Of a stretch of DNA of 53,391 bases, positions 34,406 through 42,873 are shown one piece after another. Made by a program: the position numbers and the translations under genes. Every line of letters begins with the position of its first letter. The first letter of the stretch is position 1. The notes under the pieces are model-generated. The model was not told where the DNA came from, made no database searches, and saw only the letters and a program-made list of their open reading frames with translations. Source of the DNA: Candidatus Apopatosoma intestinale (GTDB taxonomy: Bacteria; Bacillota; Clostridia; Oscillospirales; CAG-272); NCBI GenBank assembly GCA_003524145.1, contig DODZ01000028.1:1-53391 (forward strand), written 5' to 3'.

Positions 34406-36109
34406 ATGAGAAACCATTTTAAAGAGCAGATTAAGCTTTTCGAAAGGAATTTTGCCGCAAACTATTATGAAAATTTCAAAAAAACTCCGGCAGACAGGTG
34501 CGCCTGCCTTTTTAGCAATCCTTTGCTTGACTACGGAGAAACATCGCTTGATTCCAGCCTGATAGCACAGGCTGTCCGCGGATATTATGTGCCTGATACG
34601 CGCTATTACCGCGATCCTTTTTTGCTCGATTATGCCATCGCCCTGCTTGACGAATATGTGAAGAAAATTCATGATGACGGTTCCACCGACCTGCGTCAGA
34701 CTAATTTTCATGACCCTGCACAGTGCGGCTTCATAGTTCGCGATCACCTTTGCGTCATTGAAACGGTATATCGCTGTTCAAAGCATACCGAAAAGGAAGA
34801 AATCCTTTATATGAAGCTGAAGGACGTCATCAGACGCCATGGCGATGCTATGGTAAATCTCGGCTTTCATACGCCAAACCACCGCTGGGTCATTTCCGCA
34901 GCGCTTTCGATAGTATATAAGCACACAGGCGATGTGCGCTATCTCGATACGATAAACCGTTTTCTCATGGAGGGTATCGATTGTGATGAAAACGGCGAAT
35001 ATACCGAGCGTTCCACAGGAATATACAATTATATATGCGACAAGGCATTTCTCGTAATGGGAATATATATGAATGACCCGCAGTATTTCGAGTATGCGAG
35101 AAGAAATCTTAATCTCATGTTCAGCTATTTTGAGCCTGACGGTACCGTATGTACGCTCAATTCCGCAAGGCAGGACAGAAATACACTGCGCCGCTATTCG
35201 CTCTATTATCCGATATATCTCTACCTTGCGCTGGAGCAGAATAATTCCGAATTTGCCTATATTGCCGAGAATATCCTCGACGAAATGGAAACGAGCGACA
35301 GCTTTTCTCCCGATGCCATAGACCTTCTCATGGCAAGACCGGAGATAATCGAAAGATACAGCGCGGTAGAGCCGAAAGCTCCTGCGGCGGATAAGTCGAT
35401 ATTCCTGCCCAAAAGCGGCATTGCCAGAATATACAAGCCGGAGAAGAATATGACTATCACCGTGATGAAGCAGAGACAGCCGACATTTCTTCAGATTCAG
35501 TGCGGCTCGCATGTGCTTCAGCTCCGCTTCGGAGGCGCTTTCTTCGGCGATCCTCATTCGCAGTTCCGTGCAAACTCGATAGAAAAGACGGAAAAAGGCT
35601 ACAGACTGATTGACGACGAATATGCGGGCTACCGCTCGCAGCTTGACGAAAAGCCCGAGACCTCCGACTGGCACAGAATGGATCACAGCAAGCGGCGCAT
35701 GGTGAATATTCAGGAGTTTCGCACGGTTATCGATGTTGAAATTCTCGATGACGGGATTGCGCTGGATATAGATTCCGGCGCTTGTGACGGCATTCTTACC
35801 AAGCTGGAAATCACAATGGATCCGGGCGGCAGATACGATACCGAAGATACGATGCTCTTTGCCGGCGGCGGCGATTATGCCATACTCAAAAAGGGAAGAG
35901 CGCTCTATACATTCCCTGACAAATTTTCGTTTTCTATAAGCGGCGGTGCATATGCACACAGCTATACAAAGGGCATGCGCGGCACCTCCACGCCCGACTC
36001 CGGCAGCTTTACAGTTGCCGTAACAGGAGAAACTCCGCATAAAAACCGTGTGGAAATAAGAGTTGCGGAAAACGGGTACAATACGGAGCGTATGCTCGGC
36101 TTGCGTTGA
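34406..36109 (+). CDS. Alpha/alpha-toroid protein resembling heparinase II/III-type lyases
   Basis: A 567-residue protein without signal peptide. The start is the ATG of MRNHFKE with GGAGG 8 nt before it. The first 320 residues are helical with paired aromatic motifs (NRWVIS-like HRWVISAALSIVY, RSTGIYNYICDKAFLVMGIY, FEYARRNLNLMF) like the alpha/alpha toroid of uronate lyases. The remainder looks like a beta-sandwich (PTFLQIQCGSHVLQLRFGGAFFG, IDVEILDDGIALDID). The catalytic set cannot be fixed by eye. A role in cytoplasmic turnover of unsaturated or acidic oligosaccharides is possible. Neighbouring genes give no carbohydrate context, so I keep the name structural. Confidence 0.72.
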   Translation: MRNHFKEQIKLFERNFAANYYENFKKTPADRCACLFSNPLLDYGETSLDSSLIAQAVRGYYVPDTRYYRDPFLLDYAIALLDEYVKKIHDDGSTDLRQTNFHDPAQCGFIVRDHLCVIETVYRCSKHTEKEEILYMKLKDVIRRHGDAMVNLGFHTPNHRWVISAALSIVYKHTGDVRYLDTINRFLMEGIDCDENGEYTERSTGIYNYICDKAFLVMGIYMNDPQYFEYARRNLNLMFSYFEPDGTVCTLNSARQDRNTLRRYSLYYPIYLYLALEQNNSEFAYIAENILDEMETSDSFSPDAIDLLMARPEIIERYSAVEPKAPAADKSIFLPKSGIARIYKPEKNMTITVMKQRQPTFLQIQCGSHVLQLRFGGAFFGDPHSQFRANSIEKTEKGYRLIDDEYAGYRSQLDEKPETSDWHRMDHSKRRMVNIQEFRTVIDVEILDDGIALDIDSGACDGILTKLEITMDPGGRYDTEDTMLFAGGGDYAILKKGRALYTFPDKFSFSISGGAYAHSYTKGMRGTSTPDSGSFTVAVTGETPHKNRVEIRVAENGYNTERMLGLR

Positions 36110-36147
36110 CAGAAAAATGTATATTTTGTAAATTTGGGCAAAAACGC

Positions 36148-36176
36148 TTGTACTTTATACTCCTTTGTGATATAAT
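36148..36176 (+). promoter_or_regulatory. Promoter of the FKBP lipoprotein gene
   Basis: TTGTAC and TATAAT spaced 17 nt, about 75 nt before the ATG. Confidence 0.65.
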
Positions 36177-36249
36177 AAATGTAATCACGGCTTTTATGCC
36201 GTCAAAAAAAACAGGCTTTCTTACTTGCGAAGCCGAAAGGAAATAAAAA

Positions 36250-37704
36250 ATGAAAAAGATTTTATGTCTTGCTTTTGCGGCACTGCTTATGATATCGCTC
36301 GTGTCCTGCGGAAGCTTTGACTATGCTACGGCGGACTATTCCAAATATGTAAAGTCTGTTTCTCCTGCGGACATCACGCTCGACATGATAAAGCAGGATT
36401 ATGAGGCATCAAGAAAAGAACTCGCAAAGACCTATTCTCAGTTCAATGTTCTTGATTCCTATTCAATGGATTTCAAGGTAACGGCAAGCATCGTTTCGAC
36501 CGACAGCGAGGGCAATGAAGTAAAGAATAAATACAATGCATGGTGCCTTGATACCGACGAAAACTATGTCAAGGACTACTACGTCGGCAAGGATGCGGCA
36601 AACAGAACCTTTGACGATGCGCTTATTTACGATGTGACAAAGGCGGGCAATGTTGCAAATTCCAGCTACCGCGGAACGGAATACAACAAGGCATATACAT
36701 TTACTATGGATATTCCGAAGGATTATTCCAATGCGGATGTTGCCGGCAAGACTGTTTCCTTCACCATAACGCCCATTGCCGTATACCCCTCCATCTATGC
36801 CGATGCGGAGATAGTATTCGGCGTGGCGGAATCTCTTAAGAGCGTTAACGGTGCCGTTATTGCAGACGGCGATACGGTTTCTCTCGGCGATATTGTTGTA
36901 ATAGATTATAAGGGCACGCTGAACGGTGAGGCTTTCGGCGGCGGTTCGTATGAAAAATATACAATGCAGCTCGGCTATGCAAGCTTTGTGGAAGGCTTTG
37001 AAGAAGCTATCGTAGGTCACAAGGTCGGCGAAACATTCACTATCGATGTGAAATTCCCCGAGAACTACAGCACGACATCCCTTGCGGGCAAGGATACGAA
37101 GTTTGAGATAACCATCCATGAGGGCTACAGATTCAGTGATGAATTTGTAAAGAGCAATACTTCCTTTGAGGGCACATGGGACTACAAGAATGCTATGCGC
37201 ATTCAGTATCATTCCATGTATGTCGGCTCCGATCTGCTCTGCTCAAAATGCGAGATGATAAAGTATCCTTCTTCGCTTCTAAACGATTATAAGTACTATT
37301 ACAAGACTCTTGCGGAATCCCGCGTAAATTACTATTACAAGAATTATTATCAGGGACAGGGATATACCCTCAAGAAAACAGAGGAGACGCTTTTCCCTGA
37401 CGGCGGTATCAAGCTCTATGCGCAGAAGAACGGCGAAAACCTTGTTCTCCGCGATCTCGTATGCTCTGAGCTTCTCCGCGAAAACGGATATGAGCTTACT
37501 GACGAAAAGTTCAACGGATATCTCGATTATCTCTCCACAACAATCAGCTCCGATGACGGAAAACAGTATACGAGAGAAGAGCTTATAGAGACTTACGGTG
37601 AGGCAAAGCTCAGAGTTGATGCAAAATCTTATTATGCAACGCAGATAATTTACGAAAAGCTGACCTGCCTGCCGTTTAAGATTGCATTTGTAATGCTTTA
37701 CTGA
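36250..37704 (+). CDS. Lipoprotein with a trigger-factor-type FKBP prolyl isomerase domain
   Basis: A secreted foldase, 484 residues. The lipobox ends at Cys20 (SLVSC). A full FKBP domain of the trigger-factor type covers about 208-290 (GDIVVIDYKGTLNGEAFGGG, then SFVEGFEEAIVGHKVGE, FPENY). Just before it, residues 150-178 (FTMDIPKDYSNADVAGKTVSF) repeat the second half of the same domain, hinting at a duplicated half-domain. The helical part from 300 to the end resembles the trigger-factor chaperone arms. It therefore looks like trigger factor rebuilt as an extracytoplasmic lipoprotein. It likely helps fold exported proteins at the cell wall. Confidence 0.85.
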   Translation: MKKILCLAFAALLMISLVSCGSFDYATADYSKYVKSVSPADITLDMIKQDYEASRKELAKTYSQFNVLDSYSMDFKVTASIVSTDSEGNEVKNKYNAWCLDTDENYVKDYYVGKDAANRTFDDALIYDVTKAGNVANSSYRGTEYNKAYTFTMDIPKDYSNADVAGKTVSFTITPIAVYPSIYADAEIVFGVAESLKSVNGAVIADGDTVSLGDIVVIDYKGTLNGEAFGGGSYEKYTMQLGYASFVEGFEEAIVGHKVGETFTIDVKFPENYSTTSLAGKDTKFEITIHEGYRFSDEFVKSNTSFEGTWDYKNAMRIQYHSMYVGSDLLCSKCEMIKYPSSLLNDYKYYYKTLAESRVNYYYKNYYQGQGYTLKKTEETLFPDGGIKLYAQKNGENLVLRDLVCSELLRENGYELTDEKFNGYLDYLSTTISSDDGKQYTREELIETYGEAKLRVDAKSYYATQIIYEKLTCLPFKIAFVMLY

Positions 37705-37734
37705 TGATGAGATGCTGAAAAAGTAAAATAAAAG

Positions 37735-37773
37735 ACGCATGAAATTCGTTTGCGGATTTCATGCGTTTTTTTG
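37735..37773 (+). terminator. Terminator of the FKBP lipoprotein gene
   Basis: A 14-bp stem with one G-U pair (37735-37748 with 37753-37766) followed by seven T. The stem core CATGAAAT/ATTTCATG is shared with the terminator at 23634. Confidence 0.88.
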
Positions 37774-37875
37774 ATGATAATAAATTTAAGGATACTTTTC
37801 TTTTACCGTACTTTTGCGTGACGAAAAGTACCAAAAGTCAGCAAGGAGGACTCGCGCCGTCCTCCTTCCGAACCT

Positions 37876-37928
37876 TGCCCTGTCTCGGCGACGCCAACCA
37901 ACGCACTGCGTGCATTGGTTAATTCCCC
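37876..37928 (-). repeat. Dispersed hairpin repeat, copy B (inverted)
   Basis: Read on the minus strand it is GGGAATTAAC, an 11-bp stem with GCA loop, then GGCGTCGCCGAGA. Its stem sequence differs from copies A and C, yet every pair is kept, with one G-U as in the others. Flanks are identical to copy A over the left 10 bases and right 13 bases. Confidence 0.72.
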
Positions 37929-38121
37929 CCTCTTAAAAATCTTCTTCCGCGTGCACGAGTTAGTCGCGCAAGCCATGCGTGGCGAGTGCGTGCGGGCAAA
38001 TGGCAAAGCAGAAGTCGGCAGTTCTGTACCCCCCACAACCTCACATATACCACGCGAGCGAACATATCACACGAAAGAGCCGAGCAGATTCGTGCACGCA
38101 TTGCCTGCACGCCCGCTGAAA

Positions 38122-38171
38122 GGGGATTGACACATATGCGAAGCATGTGTGTCGGCGTCGCCGAGACGGGG
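38122..38171 (+). repeat. Dispersed hairpin repeat, copy C
   Basis: GGGGATTGAC, the same 10-bp stem as copy A with GAA loop, then CGGCGTCGCCGAGA. It is about 195 nt from the inverted copy B, so the pair could also form a large-scale inverted repeat. Confidence 0.72.
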
Positions 38172-38475
38172 TTAGGCGGGCGTGGGGAAGTTTGTGCGCT
38201 GACGAAAGCAAGGATTTTCGCCAACCTTATCCAGTGGGAGAAGGTGTCAGCCACAGGCTGACGGATGAGGTGTCTTTTAAAAAAAGACTAAAAATTCTTT
38301 GCGTTTATCGCGCTTTTGGTCACTCAAAAGCGCGATAAAGGAAAAGTTTCTTTATGTTTCTTTTTCTGGTCGCTGAGACGGGGCGGGACTCGCGTCGCCA
38401 CACAGAATCACAAAGACGCCTTCCTTTCCCGCACCATTTTGTCGCAGCGTGTCGGACAAAAAAGTGAAAAATGTA

Positions 38476-38504
38476 TTGAAAAATTTACCGATATATGGTA
38501 TTAT
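38476..38504 (+). promoter_or_regulatory. Promoter of hprK-yybS-gdpP
   Basis: TTGAAA and TATTAT with a 17-nt spacer, about 60 nt upstream of the hprK ATG. Confidence 0.7.
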
Positions 38505-38566
38505 ATAAAATAACTATAGATTTATATGCGAAGTTTTGACTTGCGGCAGAGAAAAGGAGCTTTACT

Positions 38567-39529
38567 ATGGAAAACAGTACCGAAGTATATTCTGTCAGAC
38601 TGAAGGAGCTTGCCGATGAATTTAAGCTTGAGGTCATGTTTGTTCCCGAAAATTATGATGAACTGCTTATCTACAGCTCTGCTGTAAACCGCCCCGGGCT
38701 TGCGCTCAACGGGTTTTATGATTGCTTCGACCACAAAAGGATACAGCTCATCGGTCATGCGGAGCATCAGTTCCTCTCATCCATATCGGCAGATGAACGC
38801 CAGTATAAGCTTGAGAGGCTCGCGGCTCATAATCCGCCCGCACTTGTAATAACCTCGGGGCTTTCCGCTTTTGATGAGATAATGAATGTCTGCCGCAAAT
38901 ACGGCTTGCCGCTTTTCAGAACCAATTATACAACCTCGGATTTCCAGTCCGCCGTGATAGCATCACTCAATATCCATCTTGCACCGCGCATACGCCGCCA
39001 TGGTGTTTTTGTAGAGGTGTACGGCGAGGGTATACTCATTCTCGGAGACAGCGGCATAGGCAAGAGCGAAACCGCAATAGAGCTGGTAAAGCGAGGACAT
39101 CGCCTTATTGCCGATGATGCGGTGGAGATAAAGCGCGTTTCGGAAAAAACGCTTGTCGGCACGGCACCGGAGATAATCAAGCATTATGTAGAGCTTCGCG
39201 GCATAGGCATCGTCGATATACGGCGTATATTCGGTGTCGGCGCCGTAAAGGAAAGCGAAAAGATAGATTTTATCATCAAGCTCGAGCACTGGAATCAGGA
39301 TAAGGTTTATGACAGGCTCGGACTCGAGCAGGAAACGACAAACATTCTCGGGCTGGAGATACCGACAAATACCATTCCCGTTCAGCCGGGACGAAATCTG
39401 GCTATAATAATCGAGATAGCGGCTATGGAAAGCCGCCAGAAGAGAATGGGCTACAATACCGCAGTTGAGTTCAATAAAAATCTGACAGCTCATCTGCTCC
39501 GACAGGCGGAAGAAAATAAGAAAAAATAA
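38567..39529 (+). CDS. hprK: HPr kinase/phosphorylase
   Basis: Bifunctional enzyme that phosphorylates and dephosphorylates Ser46 of HPr, the sensor step of carbon catabolite control in Firmicutes. 320 residues. The N-terminal domain (about 1-135) has the DRIN-like fold with HKRIQLIG-x-EH motifs. The catalytic domain has Walker A GDSGIGKS (160-167) preceded by VEVYGEG. The HprK signature RGIGIVDIRRIFGVGA lies at 211-226, and the C-terminal phosphorylase region is QPGRNLAIIIEIA. GGAG is 9 nt before ATG. ptsH and crh are not in this window. Its operon partners here are membrane and c-di-AMP genes rather than lgt, as seen in Bacillus. Confidence 0.97.
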   Translation: MENSTEVYSVRLKELADEFKLEVMFVPENYDELLIYSSAVNRPGLALNGFYDCFDHKRIQLIGHAEHQFLSSISADERQYKLERLAAHNPPALVITSGLSAFDEIMNVCRKYGLPLFRTNYTTSDFQSAVIASLNIHLAPRIRRHGVFVEVYGEGILILGDSGIGKSETAIELVKRGHRLIADDAVEIKRVSEKTLVGTAPEIIKHYVELRGIGIVDIRRIFGVGAVKESEKIDFIIKLEHWNQDKVYDRLGLEQETTNILGLEIPTNTIPVQPGRNLAIIIEIAAMESRQKRMGYNTAVEFNKNLTAHLLRQAEENKKK

Positions 39530-39544
39530 ATTTTGAGGTATATA

Positions 39545-40609
39545 ATGGGCAAAAACCGCAACCTGATAAAAACAGCGGCACTTCACCTCGGCGTGCTGCT
39601 GCTCATGGCGCTCGGCGCACTGAATATGAAAATAGGTCTCGCACCGACAGCGTTTTTCTTTACGCTGCTTGCCGCCTCCGCTTTTTCGGCTGTTCTCATA
39701 CTGAACGGTAAAAAGCTGAATTATCTTGTCACGGTGCCGGTATTTGCGGCGGCATACTTTATTTCCGGCAATATATTCTTTGCTGTATTTTCATTTTCCG
39801 CGGTGATAGCGGGCACACTTATCGCCTATGGACTGCGCCGCGACCGACCGAGAATTGCCGTTATCATAAGCGTATCGGTTTTTGCGGGAGTTTTTGCCGC
39901 GGCACTTATTCTTATTTCCTATCTTTGCAGGGGAGGCTCGATAAAAGCGCTTCCGTCGGATATACTTGCAATATTTGATACTTTGAAGGCAAATCTTACC
40001 GAGAGTATGGGTCCCTATCTTGACAAGCTGCTCGAGACGACAAACATCAATGCAAATCTCACGGAGAAACTGACTTCGGCTGTCATCATAGAAGCCCTTG
40101 TGGAGACCGTGAAGGCAATGTCTGTTGCCATTATTGTCGTTTTCGTCAATGTATGCTCTTTTATCGCTCTTTATGCGGCTGTCGGCTTTGCAAAGCTTTT
40201 CGGCTTCTATCCTCTGCTTCCGAAGAAAAACGGAATTTTTCTGCCGAGCAAAGCAAGTGCCGTCATTTTCTCGGTTTCGTTTCTGCTCCGGATGATAACT
40301 TCGATGATAGGTGCAGAGAGCGGATTTCTGTACTATGCGGCGCTCGTCTGCATGAACCTTACGATGATCCTGCTCCCGTGCTTTGCCGTGATGGGAATAA
40401 AAGGGCTTGCGATCCGCTACCGCAAGCGTGCCACAAGAAAATTCGCTGTGCTGATGATGGTGCTTTGCGGCTTTTTCATCATTTTCGGACTTGCTTATCT
40501 TGCTCTTTATCTCGCGGCTTTTATAGGTGCGAGCGATACGATAGGGATATATAACTTCAGAAAATTCCGCGATATGAACGAAGGAAACGGCGGGGAAGAG
40601 GGCAAATGA
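39545..40609 (+). CDS. DUF2232 (YybS-like) polytopic membrane protein
   Basis: A 354-residue membrane protein of about eight hydrophobic helices, with a soluble loop around 150-180 (KANLTESMGPYLDKLLE). The ATG with TGAGG six nt upstream is preferred over the earlier in-frame TTG. In B. subtilis a DUF2232 protein, YybS, directly precedes gdpP (yybT), and the same order is kept here. Function is unknown. Conservation beside a c-di-AMP hydrolase suggests a link to that pathway or to cell-envelope osmotic control. It follows hprK by 15 nt. Confidence 0.82.
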   Translation: MGKNRNLIKTAALHLGVLLLMALGALNMKIGLAPTAFFFTLLAASAFSAVLILNGKKLNYLVTVPVFAAAYFISGNIFFAVFSFSAVIAGTLIAYGLRRDRPRIAVIISVSVFAGVFAAALILISYLCRGGSIKALPSDILAIFDTLKANLTESMGPYLDKLLETTNINANLTEKLTSAVIIEALVETVKAMSVAIIVVFVNVCSFIALYAAVGFAKLFGFYPLLPKKNGIFLPSKASAVIFSVSFLLRMITSMIGAESGFLYYAALVCMNLTMILLPCFAVMGIKGLAIRYRKRATRKFAVLMMVLCGFFIIFGLAYLALYLAAFIGASDTIGIYNFRKFRDMNEGNGGEEGK

Positions 40610-40672
40610 TTCTCACTTTCCGTGTGTCATACCGTTTTGCGTAAAAAATAATGGCGAAAGGAATGGAAAAAT

Positions 40673-42727
40673 ATGTCTGATAAAAATAAGAGGCGCATAG
40701 GCAATGCAGGAAGCGTCGGCATCGGCGGAATACTTTGTGCCGTTTTTGCGGTCATGGCGCTCGCTGTCTGCGTGATACTGATGGCTTATACGGAATCGGA
40801 GCCTGCCGGCATTGTGCTGACGGTGCTTGTGGTTTATGTTGCAGTTGCCGCTGTCACGATAGCCGCTTGTATCGTCTCGGGCGGCAGGGCAAGTGCCAAG
40901 CCGGCGGATATGAAAGGCTCTGTTTTCGGCGCGATAACGCTGGATTTCATTCAGAATCTTCATATGCCGACGCTCGTCTGCGACGACAAAGGTAAAATAG
41001 TGTGGTATAATTCCGCGCTTTCCGCAAATTTCAAGTCGCACAGCGTGCTTTACGGCAAGTATCTTGACAATATATGTGATGCCACGCTCGAGCGCATAAT
41101 GAAGAGCAGTGAAGCGGGCGGGGTGGAGGTCTCTTTTGTTTCCGTTTCAGATGCGGATGAGAGCGAACGCCCTGTTTTTCGCGTAAAGGGCTATGAGGTC
41201 AGCTCCAAGGGCAAGAAATATTATATGACGATATTTGAGGATATCTCGGAGCTGAAAAATGTTTACAAGCGCCTCGACGATGAAGATACGGTCGTCGCAT
41301 ACGCGATGATAGATAATATCGATGAGATAATGCAGTATGGACAGGGCGTGGATAACAACGCCGTATTTGATGTATTTTCATTGCTCAAGCGCGATATGGA
41401 CGCTGTCGGCGGTGTTATCAAGGAATATAACAGAAACCAGTTCGCAATGTTTTTCGATGCGAAATATCTTGAAAAATTTGAAAAGGAGCGCTTTTCAGTG
41501 CTCGATGACGTGCGCGAGGTGAGCATAGGAGATTCCACTCTGCCTGTCACCGTTTCCATCGGCATAGGCAAGACAAAAGGCACGCTTGCCGAGAAGGCGC
41601 GCTTCACTCAGGCGGCGCTTGATCTGGCGCTTCAGCGCGGCGGCGACCAAGTCGTCGTGAAAACGCCGGACGGTGTCGAATTTTACGGCGGCAAGACAAA
41701 GACGGTTCAGAAGCGCACGAAGGTGCGCGCGAGAGTTATTGCAAATGAGCTTCTCATGCTCATGAGCGGAAGCGACAATGTCATCGTTATGGGGCATAAA
41801 TATGCCGATTTTGATGCTTTCGGCTCCTGCCTTGCCATAGTTCAGCTTGCAAAATTCTGCGGAGTGAAGGCATATGTCGTCACCGACCGTACGGATAAGA
41901 ACCTCGCGGGCTGCTTCAAGCTGCTCGAAAAGAATCCCGAATACAACGATATATTTGTAGACAGGGTTGAAGCACAGGACCTCATCACAAGCACATCGCT
42001 TGCCGTTATGGTGGATGTAAACAATGTCAACTTCTGCGAGGCGCCTGATGTTATCGGCAATGCAAAGAATGTCGTGATAATCGACCACCACAGAAAGACG
42101 GCGGAATTTGCCATTCAGCCGAATATCGTGTATATAGAGCCTTCGGCTTCATCTGCCGCGGAGCTTGTTTCCGAGCTTCTGGAGCAGGTGCTCCCGCAGG
42201 GCGCACTTTCCAAGGAGATAGCAGACCTGCTCTTTGCGGGGATGCTCCTCGATACGAAGCAGTTTACGCATAATACCGGCGTCCGTACCTTCGGCTCGGC
42301 ACTTTATCTGCGCGGCGAGGGCGCAAGTCCGCTCGATGCAAACGCGCTCTTCAAGACGAGTATACAGGATTTCCTGACAGAGGCACGCTTTGAGAGCAAT
42401 GTTGTCATTCACCGTTCCGTTATTGCCATTGCTTTGAATAATGAGCAGAGTCTTTCCGGCATGTCGCGTGTCAATGCGGCAAAGGCGGCGGACAGGCTTC
42501 TGCACGTGGAAGGCGTACTTGCCGCATTTGCAATATGCAAGATAGGAGATACGGTGCATATCTCGGCGCGTTCCGAGAGCAGTATAAATGTTCAGCTTAT
42601 TCTGGAAAAAATGGGCGGCGGCGGTCATTTTGATGCGGCGGGCGCACAGGTGAGCAATGTTACCATTCAGGATGCGCTGGCTACGCTCCGCGCCTGCATC
42701 GACGAATATATGGACGAAAACATGTGA
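40673..42727 (+). CDS. gdpP: Cyclic-di-AMP phosphodiesterase GdpP
   Basis: Membrane-bound enzyme that hydrolyses c-di-AMP to pApA, 684 residues. Two helices (about 15-37 and 47-68), a PAS domain (95-185) and a degenerate GGDEF domain (205-330, with FFDAKYLE in the place of the catalytic motif) precede the enzymatic part. The DHH domain has GHKYADFDAFGS (374-385), a conserved Asp in DVNNVNF and the DHH triad (471-473). DHHA1 shows GGGGHFDAAGA near the end. All metal-binding positions appear intact, so it should be active. rplI, which follows gdpP in Bacillus, is absent. Confidence 0.97.
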   Translation: MSDKNKRRIGNAGSVGIGGILCAVFAVMALAVCVILMAYTESEPAGIVLTVLVVYVAVAAVTIAACIVSGGRASAKPADMKGSVFGAITLDFIQNLHMPTLVCDDKGKIVWYNSALSANFKSHSVLYGKYLDNICDATLERIMKSSEAGGVEVSFVSVSDADESERPVFRVKGYEVSSKGKKYYMTIFEDISELKNVYKRLDDEDTVVAYAMIDNIDEIMQYGQGVDNNAVFDVFSLLKRDMDAVGGVIKEYNRNQFAMFFDAKYLEKFEKERFSVLDDVREVSIGDSTLPVTVSIGIGKTKGTLAEKARFTQAALDLALQRGGDQVVVKTPDGVEFYGGKTKTVQKRTKVRARVIANELLMLMSGSDNVIVMGHKYADFDAFGSCLAIVQLAKFCGVKAYVVTDRTDKNLAGCFKLLEKNPEYNDIFVDRVEAQDLITSTSLAVMVDVNNVNFCEAPDVIGNAKNVVIIDHHRKTAEFAIQPNIVYIEPSASSAAELVSELLEQVLPQGALSKEIADLLFAGMLLDTKQFTHNTGVRTFGSALYLRGEGASPLDANALFKTSIQDFLTEARFESNVVIHRSVIAIALNNEQSLSGMSRVNAAKAADRLLHVEGVLAAFAICKIGDTVHISARSESSINVQLILEKMGGGGHFDAAGAQVSNVTIQDALATLRACIDEYMDENM

Positions 42728-42761
42728 TGTATTATATGTAAAAAATCATAACCCCATAAAA

Positions 42762-42800
42762 ATATGCACCCCGTAAGTGTCTGACTTTCGGGGTGCATAT
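42762..42800 (-). terminator. Terminator of the cyclophilin-hydrolase unit (distal)
   Basis: A 12-bp stem (42762-42773 with 42789-42800) has its T run on the minus-strand side. Plus-strand gdpP transcripts could also stall here, though the T run is poor in that direction. Confidence 0.7.
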
Positions 42801-42833
42801 CATTTGCGGGTGGGTTTCTTGTGTCGAAAAGAA

Positions 42834-42857
42834 GAGCCGCGGCGTTCGCCGCGGCTC
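42834..42857 (-). terminator. G/C-rich hairpin after the serine hydrolase gene
   Basis: A perfect 10-bp G/C stem (42834-42843 with 42848-42857) with a GTTC loop is followed on the minus strand by TTCTTTTC. It is nearest to the gene stop and so is the primary terminator. Confidence 0.75.
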
Positions 42858-42873
42858 ATAGTTTACACTTTAC

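Larger units (their letters stand above)
37774..38475. repeat. Non-coding, repeat-rich intergenic region
   Basis: About 700 nt without a convincing gene between the FKBP gene and hprK. Contents include an 8-bp hairpin (37808-37815 with 37824-37831), repeat copies B and C, and a GTCAGCC/GGCTGAC stem inside a CCTTATCC...GGGAGAAGG context (38225-38275). It also has a perfect 14-bp stem with 8-nt loop (38304-38317 with 38326-38339). Open frames here lack ribosome sites and translate the repeats themselves. Confidence 0.6.

Noticed and set aside
34778..36040. 420-residue open frame on the minus strand
   Set aside because: It is a shadow of the heparinase-like gene.
37986..38261. 91-residue and overlapping small frames in the 38-kb repeat region
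   Set aside because: They translate the hairpin repeats on both strands and have no ribosome sites. Their shared peptide SATPTHMLRICVN is a repeat artefact.
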